A stretch of 64,000 nucleotides of DNA, taken from contig OZ024736.1 of assembly GCA_964016875.1 (NCBI GenBank), positions 37,418,707-37,482,706 on the forward strand. The letters are read 5' to 3'. Made by a program: the position numbers and the translations under genes. This DNA is from Fallopia convolvulus (lineage: Eukaryota; Streptophyta; Magnoliopsida; Caryophyllales; Polygonaceae). Positions 61,104 through 64,000 of this stretch are shown here, one piece after another. Below the pieces are notes generated by a model that was not told where the DNA came from, did not search any database, and saw nothing but the letters and a program-made list of their open reading frames with translations. Numbering within the stretch: position 1 is the first letter of the stretch; every line of letters begins with the position of its first letter.

Positions 61104-61502
61104 TGTTAGGAATTATGTAACTCATGTATATAAGTATAAGGGACATCGAGATTGGTATAGCAATGTATACATAGTTAAATGGTAGAGAATGTATAGATTC
61201 AGGAGGTTTAGAACATGGGTTCGAGTCATACTTATTAGTGAACCGATCAATTAATAGCCACCCTGGTTTCCGGTTTGGAGGCTAATTGATCGAGGCTTGC
61301 TAAATGGGCTAGTGGACTTGGACCTGGTTCGTCTCCGGAAATGAAAGTGGCCCAAAACTGTGTCTATGGCCCAATATTAGAAGCTCGCCTCCAAAGCTGG
61401 TGAAACGATGCGTTCCGAGCTAGCCACTTACTATAAAGCCTTGCTTTGTGTTCTCGCGAGCTCATTCGCAACCCTAGAGCTAAGCGGAGCTTTGAGAGAG
61501 TT

Positions 61503-61576
<74 letters not shown>

Positions 61577-61978
61577 AGTCGGAGAAGGAGATCTCCGGTG
61601 AGGCCAAGCGGTGGAGTTCGAGGTCGTAGTTGAAGGCGACGATCCTTGCTCGTTGAGATCTGCTGTGGCATCTTCCTAAAGCTTCATCCAGAAGCTTTGT
61701 GTAGCCTTTCAGGGGGCCGAAACCCTAAAACTTCTCTTCTAGATCTCTTTGTAGTTCCTTGTCTCTGAGTGTTGTTTGCCTTGTTGTGTGTACGATTGTA
61801 ACCTCTCTTGAACTTGATCTTTGGATAGTGGATTTGAGACGAGTCTCCTCATTGAGGCTCCGCGAATGTAGAGCTTGCTCGAACCGCGTAAACAAGATCT
61901 CGTGTCCTTTACTGTTTTTCTACTATTCTTGTTTGTGTGATTCTGTTCTTGAGGTCATTGAGGGTTCGAATAGTTACA
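61104..61978 (+). repeat. 5' LTR of the second Copia element
   Basis: About 875 bp, TGTTAGGAATT...AGTTACA. TATA-like CTATAAAG at 61431-61438; a pure (AG)34 run at 61506-61573 in the expected leader. Left border could be 61102 instead (tgtgttagg). Confidence 0.8.
61506..61573 (+). repeat. (AG)n microsatellite, 68 bp
   Basis: Uninterrupted dinucleotide repeat within the Copia LTR, about 70 bases downstream of its TATA box. Confidence 0.97.
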
Positions 61979-61981
61979 AAG

Positions 61982-61994
61982 TGGTATCAAAGCC
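61982..61994 (+). promoter_or_regulatory. Primer-binding site of the second Copia element
   Basis: TGGTATCAAAGCC, one base off the usual TGGTATCAGAGCC, three bases after the LTR. Confidence 0.85.
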
Positions 61995-62428
61995 TTTATG
62001 TTTTGATTTCTGCTTTAGATCTTGCTTCCACTGTTGTGTTTGCTTTCATCTGTTGTTTGGTTGAGAGTTAACCTTAAGCGGGGTTTCTTGTAAACTGGAG
62101 TAACGGATTGTTCCGGTGCAACTCCTTGCAGGCCCTACAGTAGAAGAGTCTAGGATTTTCTCTTTTATTTTTTGTGTGTTTTTTGCTTGATTCTTGGTGG
62201 TTTTAGTCACTGTATTCCAAGTAAGAAATTACTTGGAGAAGCAGGGGAATATTGATAGAAGGGTTTTGACTTGTGTCGATTACTTCCCACTGTCGGTTCC
62301 TACAGTAGAGTCTAGGTTCTATATCTTGACTTTCTTAGATCTTGCTATTGTTGTTATTAAGAACTAGCTTAAAGTTTCTTCCCTTCTTAGAAGTTTAGAC
62401 TAACTTCTTGATTGTAGAAGGTACAATC

Positions 62429-63381
62429 ATGGGAGATGCTTACAGAATCAAGCCCTACGATGGGCATTCTGACTATGCTATGTGGAAAGTGAAGATGAAG
62501 GCTATCCTCACTAAGGAAAAATTGTGGCATGCTGTCACAGACACTTGGGATGCTACTACCACTGAGTTTCAGAAAAAGCAAGCCCAAAAACTGGCACACG
62601 CAGAAATTATGCTTAGGTTATCCGATGAGGTAGCCAGGCAGGTTGTAAGTATTATCTTCCTAAACCCCTATGGGATGCTTTAGATGAGAAATATCTCTCC
62701 AAATCTCTGTCGTGTGTGATCTCTCTTCTGTCTAAGTTGTACAGTTTTAAAATGGACACTAATCAGACAATAGAGGAAAATCTTGATAGGTTTCTTAGAA
62801 TAATTCAAGACCTAGAAAGATGTAATGATAAAATTAAGGACTCTCATCATTTTATGCTTCTTATGAATTCCTTGCCTGCTCAGTTTTATGTTTTGAAAGA
62901 TGTCTGTCAGTTTGGTCGTGATGGTATGACTGCTGCTAGGTTATCTGAGTTTCTAATTCAGAAAAATGATTCTTTGAAGGTGTTCAAGATTAATGGTGGT
63001 AGTTCTAAGACATCTGAGAAAACTGAGACTAAAAATGAAGTAATGATGGCCAAGGGAAAAGGGAAATTCAAGAAAAATAAGATGAAAAACTATAAACAAG
63101 GAGAGTCTAGTAATAATGAAAAGAAAGACATGTCTAAAGTCAAGTGCTATTACTGTGGTATAGTTGGTCACTATTCCAATGACTGTACTAAAAAGAAAAA
63201 GGATGAGAAAAATAAATCACATGATAATAATAATGCTTCAAATGTATTTGAATCCTATTATGATTCTCCTATGTATTCTCATGAACTTCTTGATGTTGCC
63301 TCTCCTACCTTTGAGCATGAATGGATTCTTGACTCTAGTTGTACAATGCATGCTACTCCAAATAGGAGTGTCGATCTTTGA
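62429..63381 (+). pseudogene. Copia gag, single frameshift
   Basis: The ATG at 62429 gives MGDAYRIKPYDGHSDYAMWK and the UBN2 gag core to about 62650, where a frameshift moves into the next frame (PLWDALDEKYLSKS ...), open to 63381. It includes FLRIIQDLERCNDKI and a complete CCHC knuckle (CYYCGIVGHYSNDC). The end of this frame overlaps the protease start (EHEWILDSSCTMHATP), then hits a stop at 63379. Confidence 0.88.
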
Positions 63382-64000
63382 TTCTTTATCCTTATGTGAT
63401 GATGGCATTGTTATGTTAGGAGATCATACAGCTTTACCTATTAAAGGAATAGGAAATTTGCCTATGAGAATGCATGATGGTAAAATTAGGATTTTGCAAA
63501 AGGTTAGATGGGTTCCTAACTTAAGAAGAAACCTGTTGTCTGAGTTTGTGTTTGATGATCTACATTGTCATATTATAACCCAAAATGGAATAAGGGATGT
63601 TATCAGAAATAGAACAATTCTTATTAGGAACATTAAAAAGGGAGGTTTATATCATGTTATAGGATCACCTAAACTTAATGTCTCCAAGGGAATACTTAAT
63701 CCTGGCAATATAGAACATACAAAACTCTGGCATGCTAGGTTAGGTCACATAGGCAACAAGGGTCTCATGCATTTGCATAAACATGCTATGGTTGATCTGA
63801 ATCCTTGCAATATTGACTTCTGTGAAAACTGTGTGCTTGGAAAGAAAATTGCACATGCATTTAGTAAATCAACCTATACTGCTTCCAAACCCCTTGAATA
63901 TGTACATTCAGACTTATGGGGACATGCACAGGTGGACACTATAGGTGGCAGAAAGTATTTTTTGTCACTCATAGACCACTACTCAAGAAAAGTATGGGTT
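63300..64000 (+). pseudogene. Copia protease and integrase start
   Basis: The protease site reads WILDSSCTMHAT, with Ser where the D-S-G Gly is expected. After a shift near 63370 the frame stays open to the window end: GDHTALPIKGIGNLPMRM, the GAG-pre-integrase zinc motif (LWHARLGHIGNKGL ... CENCVLGKK), then the integrase core with its first Asp (YVHSDLWGHAQV) and KYFLSLIDHYSRKVWV. Confidence 0.88.

Larger units (their letters stand above)
61104..64000 (+). mobile_element. Ty1/Copia retrotransposon, 5' part (continues past the window)
   Basis: 5' LTR, primer-binding site, gag, protease and the start of integrase, all on the plus strand. Its gag is a close relative of the element at 2016-8231. 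The 3' LTR lies outside, so target duplication and age cannot be judged. Confidence 0.88.

Noticed and set aside
61408..61629. Open frame with a long alternating Arg-Glu run
   Set aside because: It is the translation of the (AG)n microsatellite in the Copia LTR.

Overview
This is a piece of a plant nuclear genome, almost certainly a eudicot. It shows genes with many GT/AG introns, receptor kinase, CCT-domain and heavy-metal-domain families typical of plants, and dense Copia, Gypsy, Helitron, LINE, SINE and MITE relics. The sequence does not settle the genus.

Three genes look intact, all in the 17-31 kb gene island. They are a CIA2-type chloroplast-import transcription regulator (three exons, + strand), a small heavy-metal-associated (NaKR/HPP-like) copper-chaperone-fold protein (three exons, - strand), and a complete 11-exon SERK/BAK1-type LRR receptor kinase (- strand). 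I rebuilt exon boundaries by hand from splice sites and reading phase, and the phases close for all three.

Three other host genes are damaged. A clathrin-assembly (ANTH, AP180-like) gene at the left edge has frameshifts and a missing segment, and is cut by a solo LTR with a 5-bp target duplication; a full Copia element sits directly beside that last exon piece. A beta-D-xylosidase (GH3) is present only as its last two exons. A multi-pass membrane protein of the At3g27390 type survives as frameshifted exons inside a Helitron.

The most striking structure is nested. A Tekay/Del-like Gypsy chromovirus-lineage retrotransposon (32791-48137, matching CACCC duplications on both sides) has a 6.15-kb Helitron inserted in its 5' LTR, at the LTR's own TATA box. 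The Helitron runs from 41808 (TC end) to 47961 (hairpin plus CTAG end), sits between host A and T, and carries the captured gene in sense orientation. A small SINE-like insertion inside that captured gene duplicated a splice acceptor.

Layout: 1-2015 broken ANTH gene plus solo LTR; 2016-8231 Copia element (- strand); 8232-17118 AT-rich repeats, Helitron ends and a LINE relic; 17119-31093 gene island with one Copia relic; 31094-48142 MITE, Gypsy and Helitron nest; 48143-52283 tandem repeat, solo LTR and xylosidase fragment; 52680-58030 mosaic of Gypsy and Copia relics; 58031-61103 MITEs and LTR pieces; 61104-64000 5' part of a second Copia element (+ strand), running off the window. I found no tRNA, rRNA, CRISPR array or previously undescribed defence or biosynthetic system.
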